Positions 43,657 through 53,681 are shown, numbered from the stretch's first letter. The stretch is 64,000 nucleotides of DNA from Candidatus Avimonas merdigallinarum (GCA_904377855.1 CAJFGS010000006.1:27958-91957), one strand, 5' to 3'. A program made the numbers and translations. Notes: generated by a model from the sequence alone, not told the origin.

Positions 43657-44583
43657 ATGCCCCAGCAAATCAAAAAGTCTCCTGGCCGGCTGGGCCGGAT
43701 CGGGCGCAAAATATGGCATGACCGGGTTTCTTATGCGTTTTTGTTCCCCTATGCGCTGGTGTTTATCACCTTTACGGTGCTGCCGGTGCTCGTCAGCATT
43801 TTTTACAGCTTCACCTACAACAACATTTTTGAACCGGCGCGCTGGGTGGGATTTGATAACTATGTCCGCCTGTTCACCCGGGACGACGTCTTCCTGACCG
43901 CTCTGCAGAACACGCTGGTATTCGCGGTCATTACAGGCCCGGGCGGCTATCTGCTCTCCTTTGTGGTGGCGTGGCTTATCAACGAGCTTTCCCCCTTCCT
44001 GCGCACCCTGTTTGTTCTGATCTTCTATTCTCCTACCATTGCCGGGTCGGTATACGTTATCTTCGGTACGTTGTTTTCCGGCGATATCTATGGCTATGTA
44101 AACGGCGCGCTGATAAATTTTGGGTTTATCACCGATCCTATCGAGTGGCTGACTGACCCCAAGTACATCAAGTTTGTCATTATCCTCTGTATGCTGTGGG
44201 GAAGCATGGGCGCCGGATTCCTGTCCTTTGTAGCGGGTTTTAAGAACATCGACAAGCAGTATTACGAGGCTGCCGCTATTGACGGGTTGCGCAACCGCTG
44301 GCAGGAGTTATGGTATGTTACCCTGCCCATGATGAAGCCCCAGCTTCTTTTCGGTGCGGTCATGAGCATCACCAGCGCCTTCTCCATCCATGAGGTGACC
44401 GTGGCGCTGGCCGGGTTCCCCTCCACGGAATACGCCGCCCACACGCTGGTTAACCATATGTGGGACTACGGCTATCAGCGGTTTGAGATGGGATATGCTT
44501 CCGCTATCGCGGTGATCCTTTTCCTGCTGATGTATATTTGCCGGAAGCTGATAAATCTGCTGCTCGATCGGGTCGGTCGGTGA
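43657..44583 (+). CDS. ABC sugar permease 1 (LplB/YteP type)
   Basis: 308 residues, six predicted transmembrane helices, starting VSYAFLFPYALVFITFTVLPVLVSIFYSF. The EAA loop YEAAAIDGLRNRWQELWYVTLPMMKP for ATPase docking is intact. AGGAGGAACGGG precedes ATG. It pairs with the permease at 44692; no ABC ATPase is encoded in the window, so a shared MsmX-type ATPase elsewhere is presumed. Confidence 0.93.
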   Translation: MPQQIKKSPGRLGRIGRKIWHDRVSYAFLFPYALVFITFTVLPVLVSIFYSFTYNNIFEPARWVGFDNYVRLFTRDDVFLTALQNTLVFAVITGPGGYLLSFVVAWLINELSPFLRTLFVLIFYSPTIAGSVYVIFGTLFSGDIYGYVNGALINFGFITDPIEWLTDPKYIKFVIILCMLWGSMGAGFLSFVAGFKNIDKQYYEAAAIDGLRNRWQELWYVTLPMMKPQLLFGAVMSITSAFSIHEVTVALAGFPSTEYAAHTLVNHMWDYGYQRFEMGYASAIAVILFLLMYICRKLINLLLDRVGR

Positions 44584-44691
44584 CGGCCGGTCTGCCGGGA
44601 GCAGAAGCGCTTCCGTACCAGGGCTTTCGCTTTCCGGCGGGAGCGGGGCCCTGCCAATTTGGTCAAGGCCGCCGGAGAAAGGGAGCCCGAC

Positions 44692-45645
44692 ATGGAAGCC
44701 AATGTGAAAAAGCCTCATCCAGCCAGGGATACGTTCGGGAAAATCGGCCATGGCCTTTCCGCAGGGCTGAGGACGGTGGGCCATTTCCTGCGCAAGCTGT
44801 TAAAAGTCCGGACCACCCGCAGCCTGGCCGGGGATATTTTCAACATTATCTTTTTAACACTCCTGGCCATTTTGATGGCGATACCGCTGGTTTATGTGGT
44901 CTGTAATGCCTTCAAGCCGATTGACGAGCTGTATCTGTCGCCGCCTCGCTTTTTTGTGCAGAACCCAACGCTGGACAACCTCAAGGATCTGCTGTCGGTG
45001 ATGAATAATTCCTGGGTGCCGATCACGCGCTACTTCTTTAATACCCTGTTTATCACCGTTACGGGAACCGGGCTGCATGTGATTTTCGCTTCAATGGCGG
45101 CTTATGTGCTGGAAAAGCATAACTTCTATGGCCGCAACGCCTTTTTCAGCCTGGTTGTCATGACGCTGATGTTCTCCTCGACCGTTACCTCGATCCCCAA
45201 CTTTATCATTATGTCTGCGCTGGGGTTTGTGGATACCTACCTGGCGCTTATTGTACCGGCGATCGGCTCCTCTATCGGCTTGTTCCTGATGAAGCAGTTT
45301 ATGGTGACGGTACACGACTCTATGCTGGAAGCAGCGAAGATCGACGGGGCAGGGGAACTGCGGATATTTTTCCGCATCGTCATGCCCACCGTAAAACCGG
45401 CATGGCTGACACTGATTATCTTCTCCTCCCAGACGCTGTGGAATTCCACCGGCGGGGTGCTCATCCGCAGCGAGGAGCTGAAGCCTCTCCCGTATGCCCT
45501 TAATCAGATTGCCGCAGGCGGGTTTGCCCGGGCGGGTGCCGCTTCCGCCGTAGGACTGATTTTGATGAGCGTTCCCATTCTGATCTTCATTTTCAGCCAA
45601 AGCCAGATTTTGGACACCATGTCCACTTCGGGTATTAAAGAATAG
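44692..45645 (+). CDS. ABC sugar permease 2 (LplC/YtcP type)
   Basis: 317 residues. A 40-residue basic N-terminus precedes six helices; EAA loop LEAAKIDGAGELRIFFRIVMPTVKP. ATG 44692 with GAGAAAGGGA upstream; a TTG at 44659 is the longer alternative. Partner of permease 1, with an NHL-repeat gene starting 11 bases after its stop. Confidence 0.92.
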   Translation: MEANVKKPHPARDTFGKIGHGLSAGLRTVGHFLRKLLKVRTTRSLAGDIFNIIFLTLLAILMAIPLVYVVCNAFKPIDELYLSPPRFFVQNPTLDNLKDLLSVMNNSWVPITRYFFNTLFITVTGTGLHVIFASMAAYVLEKHNFYGRNAFFSLVVMTLMFSSTVTSIPNFIIMSALGFVDTYLALIVPAIGSSIGLFLMKQFMVTVHDSMLEAAKIDGAGELRIFFRIVMPTVKPAWLTLIIFSSQTLWNSTGGVLIRSEELKPLPYALNQIAAGGFARAGAASAVGLILMSVPILIFIFSQSQILDTMSTSGIKE

Positions 45646-45656
45646 GAGGACAGCAA

Positions 45657-47246
45657 ATGAGAAACACAACAGCTTTCCTCCGAAGAAGCGCGGCCGCGGT
45701 TAGTACGGCGCTGCTGCTGGGGGTTCTCCCCGCGGCGGCGGACTCCGGTCAGATATATGCACCGGAACTGTCCTTCCGCAGTTATACATACAGCCGGTGG
45801 GGCGATCCGATTGCCTGCCCGGATCCTTATACGGTGGAAAAGGTAGCTACGGGAGTAGACTTGGGGATCGGTGACTTAAAGAAGCCCAATGACCTTTTCG
45901 CTTCGGAGGATGGGTATCTGTATATTGCCGCCAGCGGCGACACCGCCGCGGACAACCGGATTGTGAAGCTGGACAAAGACTTGAATGTCCTTGAAATCCG
46001 GACCGGGTATCTCGGTTCCGACGGGCAGGAGGTCGCTTTCCAGGAACCGCTGGGGGTGTTTGTTACCCCGGAGAACGATATTTATGTTGCGGACGGGACT
46101 TCGAAGAACATCGTCCATATGGATTCTGAAGGGAAGCTTAAGCGTTTAATTGAGGCGCCGAGCCATGAAGACAGCGCGATTATCGACGAGGATTTTGTGG
46201 ACCGTTACCGCCCTTCCAAGCTGGTGGTGGATTCTTCCGGCCGGATCCACGTGGTGGCGATCAACGTCAACGAAGGGATTGTGGAGTTCGATCCGGACGG
46301 GGAGTTTGAGGGCTTCCTGGCCGCGGGGAAGGTAAACGCCAACCCTATTGAAGTGTTGTGGAAGAAGTTTTCTACCCAGGCGCAGCTTGACCGGATGGCG
46401 GACTTCGTGCCGATTGAGTACAACAACATTTCCCTGGACGATGAGGATTTTCTCTTCGTTACCTCTTCCGCCATCGACGAAAAGGTGGTCATCGCCGAAC
46501 TGGGGAGCGACAACGGCTCTCAGGAGGGGGCGCTGGTCCGAAGGCTGAATATGTTGGGCGAGGACATCCTCCGCCGCAAAGGGTTCGGCCCCCCCTCCGG
46601 CGACCAGGAGATCATCCAGGATACCGATAATATCGATTCCCCCTATATCGGGATTTCCCGGTTTGTGGATGTTGCTAATGGGGCGGACGGCACCTTCACA
46701 GTGCTGGACAGCAACCGCTGCCGGCTGTTCACCTACGATTCGGAAGGGTATCTGCTGTATGCCTTCGGCGGCCCCGACGTGACGGCCGGCGGGTTCCGGA
46801 CGCCGGGCGCTCTTGCTCAACTGGACGACTGCCTGTACGTGCTGGACAGCAACACCCGTGCCATTACGATGTTCCGGCGGACGGATTTCGGCAACCTGGT
46901 GGCTTCCGCCATCTCCTGGCAGGAGAGTGGAGATTATCAGAAATCCGCCGAGGAATGGAGCTTGGTCCTGGAAAAGAACGCTAATTACGACATGGCTTAC
47001 ACCGGCCTCGGCAAGGCGGCTTACCGCGATGGGGAATATGAAGAAGCGATGGAGCTGTTCAAACTGGGAAACAACGTGGATTGGTATTCCCGCTCCTATA
47101 AAGAATACCGCAAAGCGGTGGTTGCGCAATGGTTCGCGCCCGTCGCGTCAGTGGTGGTTGTCCTGGCCGTCGGCCTGCTGGTTGTTATGAAGATACGAAA
47201 ATTCCGAAGAAAACGCCGGGAAAATGAGGGGAGGAATATGCCTTGA
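45657..47246 (+). CDS. NHL-repeat beta-propeller with TPR and C-terminal membrane anchor
   Basis: 529 residues. Signal peptide (1-28), a propeller of NHL-type blades (about 60-430; KPNDLFASEDGYLYIAASG, EPLGVFVTPENDIYVADGTSKNIVHMD, RPSKLVVDSSGRIHVVAINVNEGIVEFD), two TPR-like helices (about 435-490, SGDYQKSAEEWSLVLEKNANYDMAYTGLGKAAYRDGEYEEAMELFKLG), one transmembrane helix (about 498-518) and a very basic cytoplasmic tail. So the propeller faces outside. No catalytic motif; scaffold or sensor role inferred. It overlaps the Yip1 gene by four bases. Confidence 0.8.
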   Translation: MRNTTAFLRRSAAAVSTALLLGVLPAAADSGQIYAPELSFRSYTYSRWGDPIACPDPYTVEKVATGVDLGIGDLKKPNDLFASEDGYLYIAASGDTAADNRIVKLDKDLNVLEIRTGYLGSDGQEVAFQEPLGVFVTPENDIYVADGTSKNIVHMDSEGKLKRLIEAPSHEDSAIIDEDFVDRYRPSKLVVDSSGRIHVVAINVNEGIVEFDPDGEFEGFLAAGKVNANPIEVLWKKFSTQAQLDRMADFVPIEYNNISLDDEDFLFVTSSAIDEKVVIAELGSDNGSQEGALVRRLNMLGEDILRRKGFGPPSGDQEIIQDTDNIDSPYIGISRFVDVANGADGTFTVLDSNRCRLFTYDSEGYLLYAFGGPDVTAGGFRTPGALAQLDDCLYVLDSNTRAITMFRRTDFGNLVASAISWQESGDYQKSAEEWSLVLEKNANYDMAYTGLGKAAYRDGEYEEAMELFKLGNNVDWYSRSYKEYRKAVVAQWFAPVASVVVVLAVGLLVVMKIRKFRRKRRENEGRNMP

Positions 47247-47869
47247 AAAAAATTGGGAAAGGGCTGAAATATTCCTTCACGATTATGGCGCATCCCATCC
47301 GCGGCTTTTATGAGATGCGGTTTGAGAATCAGGGCAACGTCATTTCTTGCCTGCTGCTGGTCGTGTTGCTTATCCTTGCTTTTATCTGCCAGGGGCAGTA
47401 TGCCGGCTTCATTTTCAACGATTCCAATCCCAAAGAATTCAACGTGATCCGGCAGATCTGCAACGTGCTGGTCCCCCTTCTGCTCTGGTGCGCGGCCAAT
47501 TGGTCAATCACCGTGCTCATGGACGGGGAAGGCCGCTTTGTAGATATTTTCATGGCGACCTGCTATGCAATGGTGCCGTATATGATCACCGTTTTCCTCA
47601 GCGTGCTTATGAGCCGCTTCATGACCCAGGATGAGAGCACGTTTATCGGCATCGTCACGGGGATCGGTCTGGTTTTCACGGCGCTGCTGCTGTTCTGCGG
47701 GATATTGACGATCCACCAGTTCACAGTAGCCAAAAATATCTTTTCCATTATCCTGACCGTTGCAGGAATGGCTTTCATCGTTTTCTTGGTGCTGCTGTTT
47801 GCCAGCATCTTCGATAAGCTGTTCAGCTACGTGGCAGGAATATTCACCGAAATTCAGCTTAGGATGTGA
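47243..47869 (+). CDS. Yip1-family membrane protein
   Basis: 208 residues starting at TTG 47243, which overlaps the TGA of the NHL gene (TTGA); GAGGGGAGG lies upstream. Five or so hydrophobic helices with the Yip1 features HPIRGFYEMRFENQGNV at the N-terminus and MATCYAMVPYMI between helices. Function in bacteria is unknown. Genomic pairing with NHL and DUF5696 proteins suggests a membrane assembly associated with the permeases. Confidence 0.8.
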   Translation: MKKIGKGLKYSFTIMAHPIRGFYEMRFENQGNVISCLLLVVLLILAFICQGQYAGFIFNDSNPKEFNVIRQICNVLVPLLLWCAANWSITVLMDGEGRFVDIFMATCYAMVPYMITVFLSVLMSRFMTQDESTFIGIVTGIGLVFTALLLFCGILTIHQFTVAKNIFSIILTVAGMAFIVFLVLLFASIFDKLFSYVAGIFTEIQLRM

Positions 47870-47873
47870 CGAC

Positions 47874-50474
47874 ATGCGAACCAACCGAATTTACCGCGCG
47901 CTTGCCGTCCTCCTGGCGGCATTGACGCTCTTGACTTTTGCAGGCTGCGGGGACGCAGCGCTGTTGTTTCCGGAACTGCCTGCAGCGGATGTACAGGAAT
48001 GGTCGACCGGTGATGCAATTACCTTGACCCAGGAAATGCTGGGGCTTTCTCAGATGAAGAAGGTCGCTTCCAAGGATGGGCTGACACTGTACATCCACGA
48101 AACTACCACGGAAATTGCCGTTGAAACAGCGGACGGGACCGTGTGGTATTCCAATCCGCAGAACCGCCTGGATCTAAGCCCCTCTTCTCTGGGCAGATAT
48201 TCCTCCCCAGTGTTGGTTTCGGCGATTGACTCCGCGGAAGCGTCTAAGCAAATGAACGCTTATGACGACAGTGTGAAATACGGGCAGTTTGTCATCGAAT
48301 CGATAACAGACGGCGTGCGGGTGGAATACCGTTTTGGCAAAGTGGTGGAAACGCCGCTGTATCCGCAGGTGCTTACACGGGAACGATTCGAGGAACTGAT
48401 CGCATCGCTGGAGCCGACGGAGCAGAACAACATGAAGCGGTATTATCTGGAGGTCAACTACGACACCGTGACCGACCAGCAGACGCTTAATAACCTGGAG
48501 GAAACCTATCCGAACCTGCCGGAGGTTCTGCATATCTATGTTCTCAAACAGTCGCCTTCGGCACTGGAAACCAGGCGGATTACCGAGTACTTTACCAAAC
48601 TCGGCTATACCCAGGAACAGCGGGAGCAGGACCATGCGGCGGTGGGTTATGTCGATCCGGACAAGGCCAACGGTAATTTTGTCCTCCCGGTGGAATACAC
48701 GTTGGCAGACGGGCGGCTGAATGTCCGGATCCCAGTCGAGGAGATCCAGGTCACTTCCAATATGAAGCTGGACACTGTGACGCTGCTCCCTTATATGAAT
48801 ACCGCCGCCGGGTTGGAGGACAGCGAAGCAGTAGTGCCGGACGGATCGGGAGCGGTAATTGGTCTGAGCCGTGTGCGCTCCAGCAATACCGCGGAGTATA
48901 ACGAGAGCTTTTACGGCCGGGATTATGCCCTGTACCAGCTCTCCCAGGCGGCAGTGAAGAAAACCCTATACCTCCCTGTTTATGGCCTTTCCGCCCCTGA
49001 CGGAGCGATGATGGCCGTGATTGGGCAGGCGGACGCCACCGCCTCCATTTATGCCGCCGCCCGGGCCTCCGAACAGGAGATCGGCGCAATTGGCACGAGA
49101 TTCAAGCTCCTCGATTACGCGCAGGTAAAGCTGACCTCCACCGATACCAATACAGTCAATAGCTATCCGGAACAATCCATTGGGGACGAGATTGCGGTGG
49201 ACTTCACTTTCCTGGATGCAGGGCAGAACCAGTGGACGGATATTGCGGCCGCTTACCGCAACCGGCTGAAGGCGGAAGGGGCGCTGAACGGCTCTTCCGG
49301 CGATAAGCTGCCAGTCATGGTGAACATCATTGGGGCAATCGATGATAAAATGCCGGTGCTGGGGGTTCCGCGGGAGATTCTCCGGCCGCTGACCACCTTT
49401 TCCCAGGCAGAAGAGATTGTAGGCCGGCTGGCAGAAGCGTTTGGAGGGGATCGACTGGTCATCCGGTATTCCGGCTGGCGGAAAGGCGGGGTGAAATCCT
49501 CCCTGCTCAACGGGTTTGACCCGGAAGGAAAATTGGGCGGTGAACAGGGCTTGCTGGCCCTGGCGGAAAAGCTGACGGGCATGGGCGCCCGGCTTTTCCC
49601 CGACGCGGACTTTCAATACGTTTACCGCGACAGCCTGTTCGACGGGTTCAGCTCGACCAACGACGTGGTCCGGTTTATCACCAGCGAATCCGCCTACAAG
49701 CCGGCATACAACAAAGCAACATTTGTGGCGGACAAGGAAGGGCTGTTCGGATACATTCTCCAGCCGGACAAGATGCCCGGAAACGCCGACCGCTTTCTGA
49801 AGGCAGTGCAGGGGAAAGGGCTGACCGGCTTCAGCTTGCCCTATATTGCCTCGGATCTGTCCGGCAACTTTAACAAGGATGCTTTTATTACCCGCAACGA
49901 GGCGGTGGAGTATTCGGTCCAAGTCCTGCAGAAGATGCAGGACGCCGGATACCAAACCATGTCGGCCGGCGCGAATGCATATACCCTGCCGCTTCTGGAT
50001 GTGGCGGTGGATATCCCGACCGATTGCAACACGCACCCCCTGCTGGATCGCGCGGTGCCCTTCACCCAGATGGTGCTTTCCGGCAGTGTGCAGTATAGTG
50101 CCGGGGAGCTGAACAACGCGGCGGACAGCCGGTATTATCTGCTGAAATGCATAGAGACCGGTTCGGCCATGTATGTTTCTGCCATTGCCGCCTCCAATTC
50201 GGAGGTCAAGGATACCGCCTACGACGAATACTTCTCGGTCAACTTCGATACGATGGAACCGCAGATTATCGAGGCGGGGAACGAACTGATTGAAGCACTT
50301 TCTCCGGTATACGGGCAGGCTATGACCGGCCATACCGTGCTCGCCGACGGCGTGGTCCAGGTGGATTACGAAGACGGAAAGAGCATCCTGGTCAATTACA
50401 ATGAAACCGAGCAGGAAACGGCGGCAGGAGTTGTTCCCGCTGCCGGCTGGCTCCTGATTGAGAGGGAGGGATGA
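47874..50474 (+). CDS. DUF5696 lipoprotein
   Basis: 866 residues. Lipobox LLTFAGC (Cys about residue 23). N-terminal beta-rich region (ASKDGLTLYIHETTTEIAVETADGTVWYSNP; VEYRFGKV), a middle region (GSGAVIGL, FYGRDYALYQLSQ) and a C-terminal part (about 490-800) with RYSGWRKGGVKSSLLNGFDPEGKLGG and FPDADFQYVYRD, which reads like a TIM barrel of the GH36/GH101 kind. No assigned activity. ATG 47874 is five bases after the Yip1 stop. The start of the second permease pair follows, so the trio NHL-Yip1-DUF5696 is embedded in the transporter operon. Confidence 0.75.
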   Translation: MRTNRIYRALAVLLAALTLLTFAGCGDAALLFPELPAADVQEWSTGDAITLTQEMLGLSQMKKVASKDGLTLYIHETTTEIAVETADGTVWYSNPQNRLDLSPSSLGRYSSPVLVSAIDSAEASKQMNAYDDSVKYGQFVIESITDGVRVEYRFGKVVETPLYPQVLTRERFEELIASLEPTEQNNMKRYYLEVNYDTVTDQQTLNNLEETYPNLPEVLHIYVLKQSPSALETRRITEYFTKLGYTQEQREQDHAAVGYVDPDKANGNFVLPVEYTLADGRLNVRIPVEEIQVTSNMKLDTVTLLPYMNTAAGLEDSEAVVPDGSGAVIGLSRVRSSNTAEYNESFYGRDYALYQLSQAAVKKTLYLPVYGLSAPDGAMMAVIGQADATASIYAAARASEQEIGAIGTRFKLLDYAQVKLTSTDTNTVNSYPEQSIGDEIAVDFTFLDAGQNQWTDIAAAYRNRLKAEGALNGSSGDKLPVMVNIIGAIDDKMPVLGVPREILRPLTTFSQAEEIVGRLAEAFGGDRLVIRYSGWRKGGVKSSLLNGFDPEGKLGGEQGLLALAEKLTGMGARLFPDADFQYVYRDSLFDGFSSTNDVVRFITSESAYKPAYNKATFVADKEGLFGYILQPDKMPGNADRFLKAVQGKGLTGFSLPYIASDLSGNFNKDAFITRNEAVEYSVQVLQKMQDAGYQTMSAGANAYTLPLLDVAVDIPTDCNTHPLLDRAVPFTQMVLSGSVQYSAGELNNAADSRYYLLKCIETGSAMYVSAIAASNSEVKDTAYDEYFSVNFDTMEPQIIEAGNELIEALSPVYGQAMTGHTVLADGVVQVDYEDGKSILVNYNETEQETAAGVVPAAGWLLIEREG

Positions 50475-50478
50475 ACCG

Positions 50479-51417
50479 GTGAGCAAGCGAAGAGAAAGCA
50501 AAAGTACGGCGCCGCGGCATCGTTCCGACCTTATGGCCCGCCGGAACCGTACCGGATATGTTTTCATTACCCCCTTTTTGATTGGATTCGCCGCGTTCAT
50601 TCTAATCCCCCTGGTCCAGTCGCTGATCTTCAGCTTTAATGAGATCCGGATTGTGGAGAACGGCTATACCCTAATTCCCCAGGGGATCTATAATTACCAG
50701 TACATCCTTACTATCGACACGGAATTCCGCCAGCGGATTGTCAATTCTTTCATTATGACACTGCGGGATACGCTGGTCGTGGTGCCCTTCAGCTTCTTCT
50801 CCGCTCTGATCCTCAGCAAGGAATTCCATGGACGTACCGTTGCCCGGGCGATTTTCTTTCTTCCGGTCATTGTGTCCACCGGCGTGCTTGCCACCATGGA
50901 TTCCAACAACGTCATTTCGATGATGATGGATCGGAATACCGCTTCCGCCGCTAACAGCATGCAGGATGCGTTTTCAGCGTCGGGGCTCATTACCGCCCTG
51001 TTTTCCGACAGCCTGCCTGTCGAGATGGTGGACTTTATCACGGCAGCCACTTCCGGCATCTATGACATCATCATCAAATCCGGCTTGCAGATCATCATTT
51101 TTATCGGTGGCCTCAACACGATTTCCCCGTCCCTGTTTGAATCGTCCGATATCGAAGGGGCCACCGCATGGGTGAACTTCTGGAAGATCACCTTCCCTAT
51201 GTGCGGGCCGTATATCCTGCTCAACGTCGTGTATACCATCATCGATTCCTTCACCAATCTCAGCAACCCGCTGATATCCCAAATCCGCAGCGATTTGATG
51301 GGGTTGAAGAACTTCGGCATCGCCTCTGCGGCGGCTTGGGTATATTTTATCGCCATTTTCGCCGTACTGGGCATCGTCTTTGCCGTGATGCAGAGGAGGG
51401 TATTCTACCATGAATAG
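50479..51417 (+). CDS. ABC sugar permease 3
   Basis: 312 residues starting at GTG 50479, four bases after the DUF5696 stop, with GAGGGAGGGA upstream. Six helices (TGYVFITPFLIGFAAFILIPLVQSLIFSF first). The EAA loop is degenerate: SSDIEGATAWVNFWKITFPMCGP keeps the glycine and the hydrophobic end but has lost the leading EAA. Also contains a large extracytoplasmic insertion (about 150-190, MMMDRNTASAANSMQDAF). Pairs with the permease at 51410. Confidence 0.9.
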   Translation: MSKRRESKSTAPRHRSDLMARRNRTGYVFITPFLIGFAAFILIPLVQSLIFSFNEIRIVENGYTLIPQGIYNYQYILTIDTEFRQRIVNSFIMTLRDTLVVVPFSFFSALILSKEFHGRTVARAIFFLPVIVSTGVLATMDSNNVISMMMDRNTASAANSMQDAFSASGLITALFSDSLPVEMVDFITAATSGIYDIIIKSGLQIIIFIGGLNTISPSLFESSDIEGATAWVNFWKITFPMCGPYILLNVVYTIIDSFTNLSNPLISQIRSDLMGLKNFGIASAAAWVYFIAIFAVLGIVFAVMQRRVFYHE

Positions 51418-52345
51418 AAGCACAGCTGCCCGCCGGTGGAGCAAGCCGAAAGTGCGCAAAACCACGCTGAAATGGCTTTTCGCCCTGTTCCGCACCGTGT
51501 TTATCATCGGTATATGCTTTACCATCCTCTATCCGCTTCTGACCAAAGTTTCCATGTCCTTTATGGACGAGACCGACCTGTACGACCAAACGGTCAAGGC
51601 AATCCCCAAGCACTTCACTCCGGAAAATTACCCGGAGGCCGCCTCCTATATCCAGTATGGGAAGCTGCTGTTCAATACCGTTGTCTTGTGCACAATCGTC
51701 TCGGTGCTGCAGGCGTTGTCCTGCACGGTGGCCGGATATGGCTTCGCCCGCTTCCATTTTAAAGGGCGCGGTATCCTGTTTGCGCTGGTGGTGCTGTGCA
51801 TGGTGGTACCTACCCAGGTTATCCTGACTCCGCAGTACCTGAACTTCAAAGCCATGGGAATGCTGGGAAGTTTCGCCCCCTTTATCGCCTTGGCACTGAC
51901 CGGGGTGGCCCCACGCTGCGGGCTGTATATTTTCCTGGCACGCCAATTCTTCCGGGGCATCCCGCGGGAGATCGACGAAGCGGCGGCTATCGACGGCGCA
52001 GGCCCGTACAAGACCTTCACCAGCATCATGCTGAAGAGCGCGCTGCCCATTATGGTGACGATTTTCCTGTTTTCCTTTGTGTGGCAGTGGGGGGAGAATA
52101 CCTACACCACTCTGTTTTACAGCAGCTACGGCACCGTTGCTAAGACGCTGGACAGCCTGGGCTATGCCCTGGAAAACATCCAGCAGAGCAGTGGAAGCCT
52201 GGTTTCGGTGTCTGCCCAGATGGCATATCAGTCCATTCTGAGGGCGACGGCGACCCTGCTGGCTATTTTCCCGCTGATTATCCTGTTTGTGTTCTGCCAG
52301 CGCTCTTTTATCCAGTCGGTGGAGCGCACCGGCATCGTCGGGTAA
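51410..52345 (+). CDS. ABC sugar permease 4
   Basis: 311 residues, ATG overlapping the stop of permease 3 by eight bases, so translation is coupled. Six helices and a canonical EAA loop IDEAAAIDGAGPYKTFTSIMLKSALP. Second permease of pair 2. After it a GC hairpin without T tract (about 52354-52382) and 175 non-coding bases precede the surface-protein genes. Confidence 0.92.
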   Translation: MNRSTAARRWSKPKVRKTTLKWLFALFRTVFIIGICFTILYPLLTKVSMSFMDETDLYDQTVKAIPKHFTPENYPEAASYIQYGKLLFNTVVLCTIVSVLQALSCTVAGYGFARFHFKGRGILFALVVLCMVVPTQVILTPQYLNFKAMGMLGSFAPFIALALTGVAPRCGLYIFLARQFFRGIPREIDEAAAIDGAGPYKTFTSIMLKSALPIMVTIFLFSFVWQWGENTYTTLFYSSYGTVAKTLDSLGYALENIQQSSGSLVSVSAQMAYQSILRATATLLAIFPLIILFVFCQRSFIQSVERTGIVG

Positions 52346-52520
52346 TACCGGTGGAGGGCCGAACCCGCTTGCGGCGGGCCCGGCCTGAACATCTCCCGCA
52401 AACGGCTCATACGGACCGGCCGGCCGTTCGAAATCGACGGCTGCGCTGTGCCGTGCGATAAAGACCTCCGTTTGGAGACCAAAACATCCGAATCCGGAGA
52501 AATAAGGAGGAACTGCAGCA

Positions 52521-53681
52521 ATGAAAACCGTATTGTTCAAACGAGGGGCCGCCGCCTGCCTCGCCCTGCTGGTATCGGCCAGCCTGCTGACATTTTCGGC
52601 TTCAGCGGCGCCGCTGGAAAAGGATCCACCTATGGGCTATGCGACTTCGCTCCCCAGCCAAAGCGACGCCGGCGTGCTGACCTATCAGGACTTTGAGACA
52701 GATACCATCGATGAGGAAGGGCAGGTCGGCAAATTCTCCGCGACCCAGCCGGACGACACTTCGATTCCACCCGCTACTATCGAGGTGGTCAGCGGCGTGT
52801 CCCATTCCGGCTCCAAATCGCTGTTGGTCTCCGCCCGCGGGCAGAGCGCTGACGGCAGCCCTCAGGGGTATAATACTCTGACCTATGCGGACATCGGCGT
52901 GGACATCGGGGAAAAGTTTGTGAAGGATTCGTCCAACGCTAACAAGACCGAGACCTACTTTATTTCCGCCTGGATCCGCAATGCGGATCCGTCGATCACC
53001 CAGTATTTCTGGCTGCAGCTGCAGTATGGCGGGTCAGGCGAAGTATGGCTGCCCGGCCAGACCTATTTTGAGGTCAAGGGCGACACATGGACCCAGATCG
53101 GGATTGCAGTGGTGAACGGGGAGACCTACTATGTGCCCTTTATCGAGGATACCACGAAATCGGGTATCTACGCGCCGCGCGCCACTTCTACCTGGTCGGG
53201 GCTGAAGTTTATCACCAAAAACCCCAAAGTAAACCCGGCCGACACCAATGAAGCGGTTGTACAGACCAACGGCGACTTTTATGTCGACGATATCGTGATC
53301 TGGCGGGTGGACGATGCCTCTCAGCTGGTAGCCGAGCTGCCGCAGGAGGAGACGCCGACGGAGACCCCCACCACCAATAACCAGACCACGACGCCCCAGA
53401 CCTCTCCGGAAGTAAGCGGCGACGATCCTACCGAGCAGGAAGGGGAAACCACGACCCCCGAGGAATCCGGCGAAACGGGCGACACGACGGAGGAGGATGG
53501 TGCCACGGAATCCACTTCCGGAACCAGCGGTTCTTCCGATGTCCCGACAGATACCTCCGAACCCGGGGAGCAGGGCGGCGGCCTGGGCGTTGGCGCCATT
53601 GTGGGGATTGTCATTGCGGTTGTGGTAGTCTTGGGCGGCGGCGGATTCGCCCTGTATTGGTTCAAGTTCCGCAAGAAATAA
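52521..53681 (+). CDS. secreted membrane-anchored protein with carbohydrate-binding-like domain
   Basis: 386 residues. Signal peptide (1-30), a CBM4/9-like beta-sandwich (about 50-275; LTYQDFETDTIDEEG, SHSGSKSLLVSARG, GDFYVDDIVIWRVDD), an 80-residue Thr/Glu/Pro-rich stalk, a C-terminal transmembrane helix (VGAIVGIVIAVVVVLGGGGFALYWF) and KFRKK. No sortase motif. ATAAGGAGGAA precedes ATG. Probably a surface glycan-binding protein working with the importer. Confidence 0.75.
   Translation: MKTVLFKRGAAACLALLVSASLLTFSASAAPLEKDPPMGYATSLPSQSDAGVLTYQDFETDTIDEEGQVGKFSATQPDDTSIPPATIEVVSGVSHSGSKSLLVSARGQSADGSPQGYNTLTYADIGVDIGEKFVKDSSNANKTETYFISAWIRNADPSITQYFWLQLQYGGSGEVWLPGQTYFEVKGDTWTQIGIAVVNGETYYVPFIEDTTKSGIYAPRATSTWSGLKFITKNPKVNPADTNEAVVQTNGDFYVDDIVIWRVDDASQLVAELPQEETPTETPTTNNQTTTPQTSPEVSGDDPTEQEGETTTPEESGETGDTTEEDGATESTSGTSGSSDVPTDTSEPGEQGGGLGVGAIVGIVIAVVVVLGGGGFALYWFKFRKK

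Noticed and set aside
52427..52437. Seventh LacI operator before the surface-protein gene (GAAATCGAC)
   Set aside because: Only one half-site matches; symmetry is lost. A similar half-site at 61287 in nagA was left out for the same reason.
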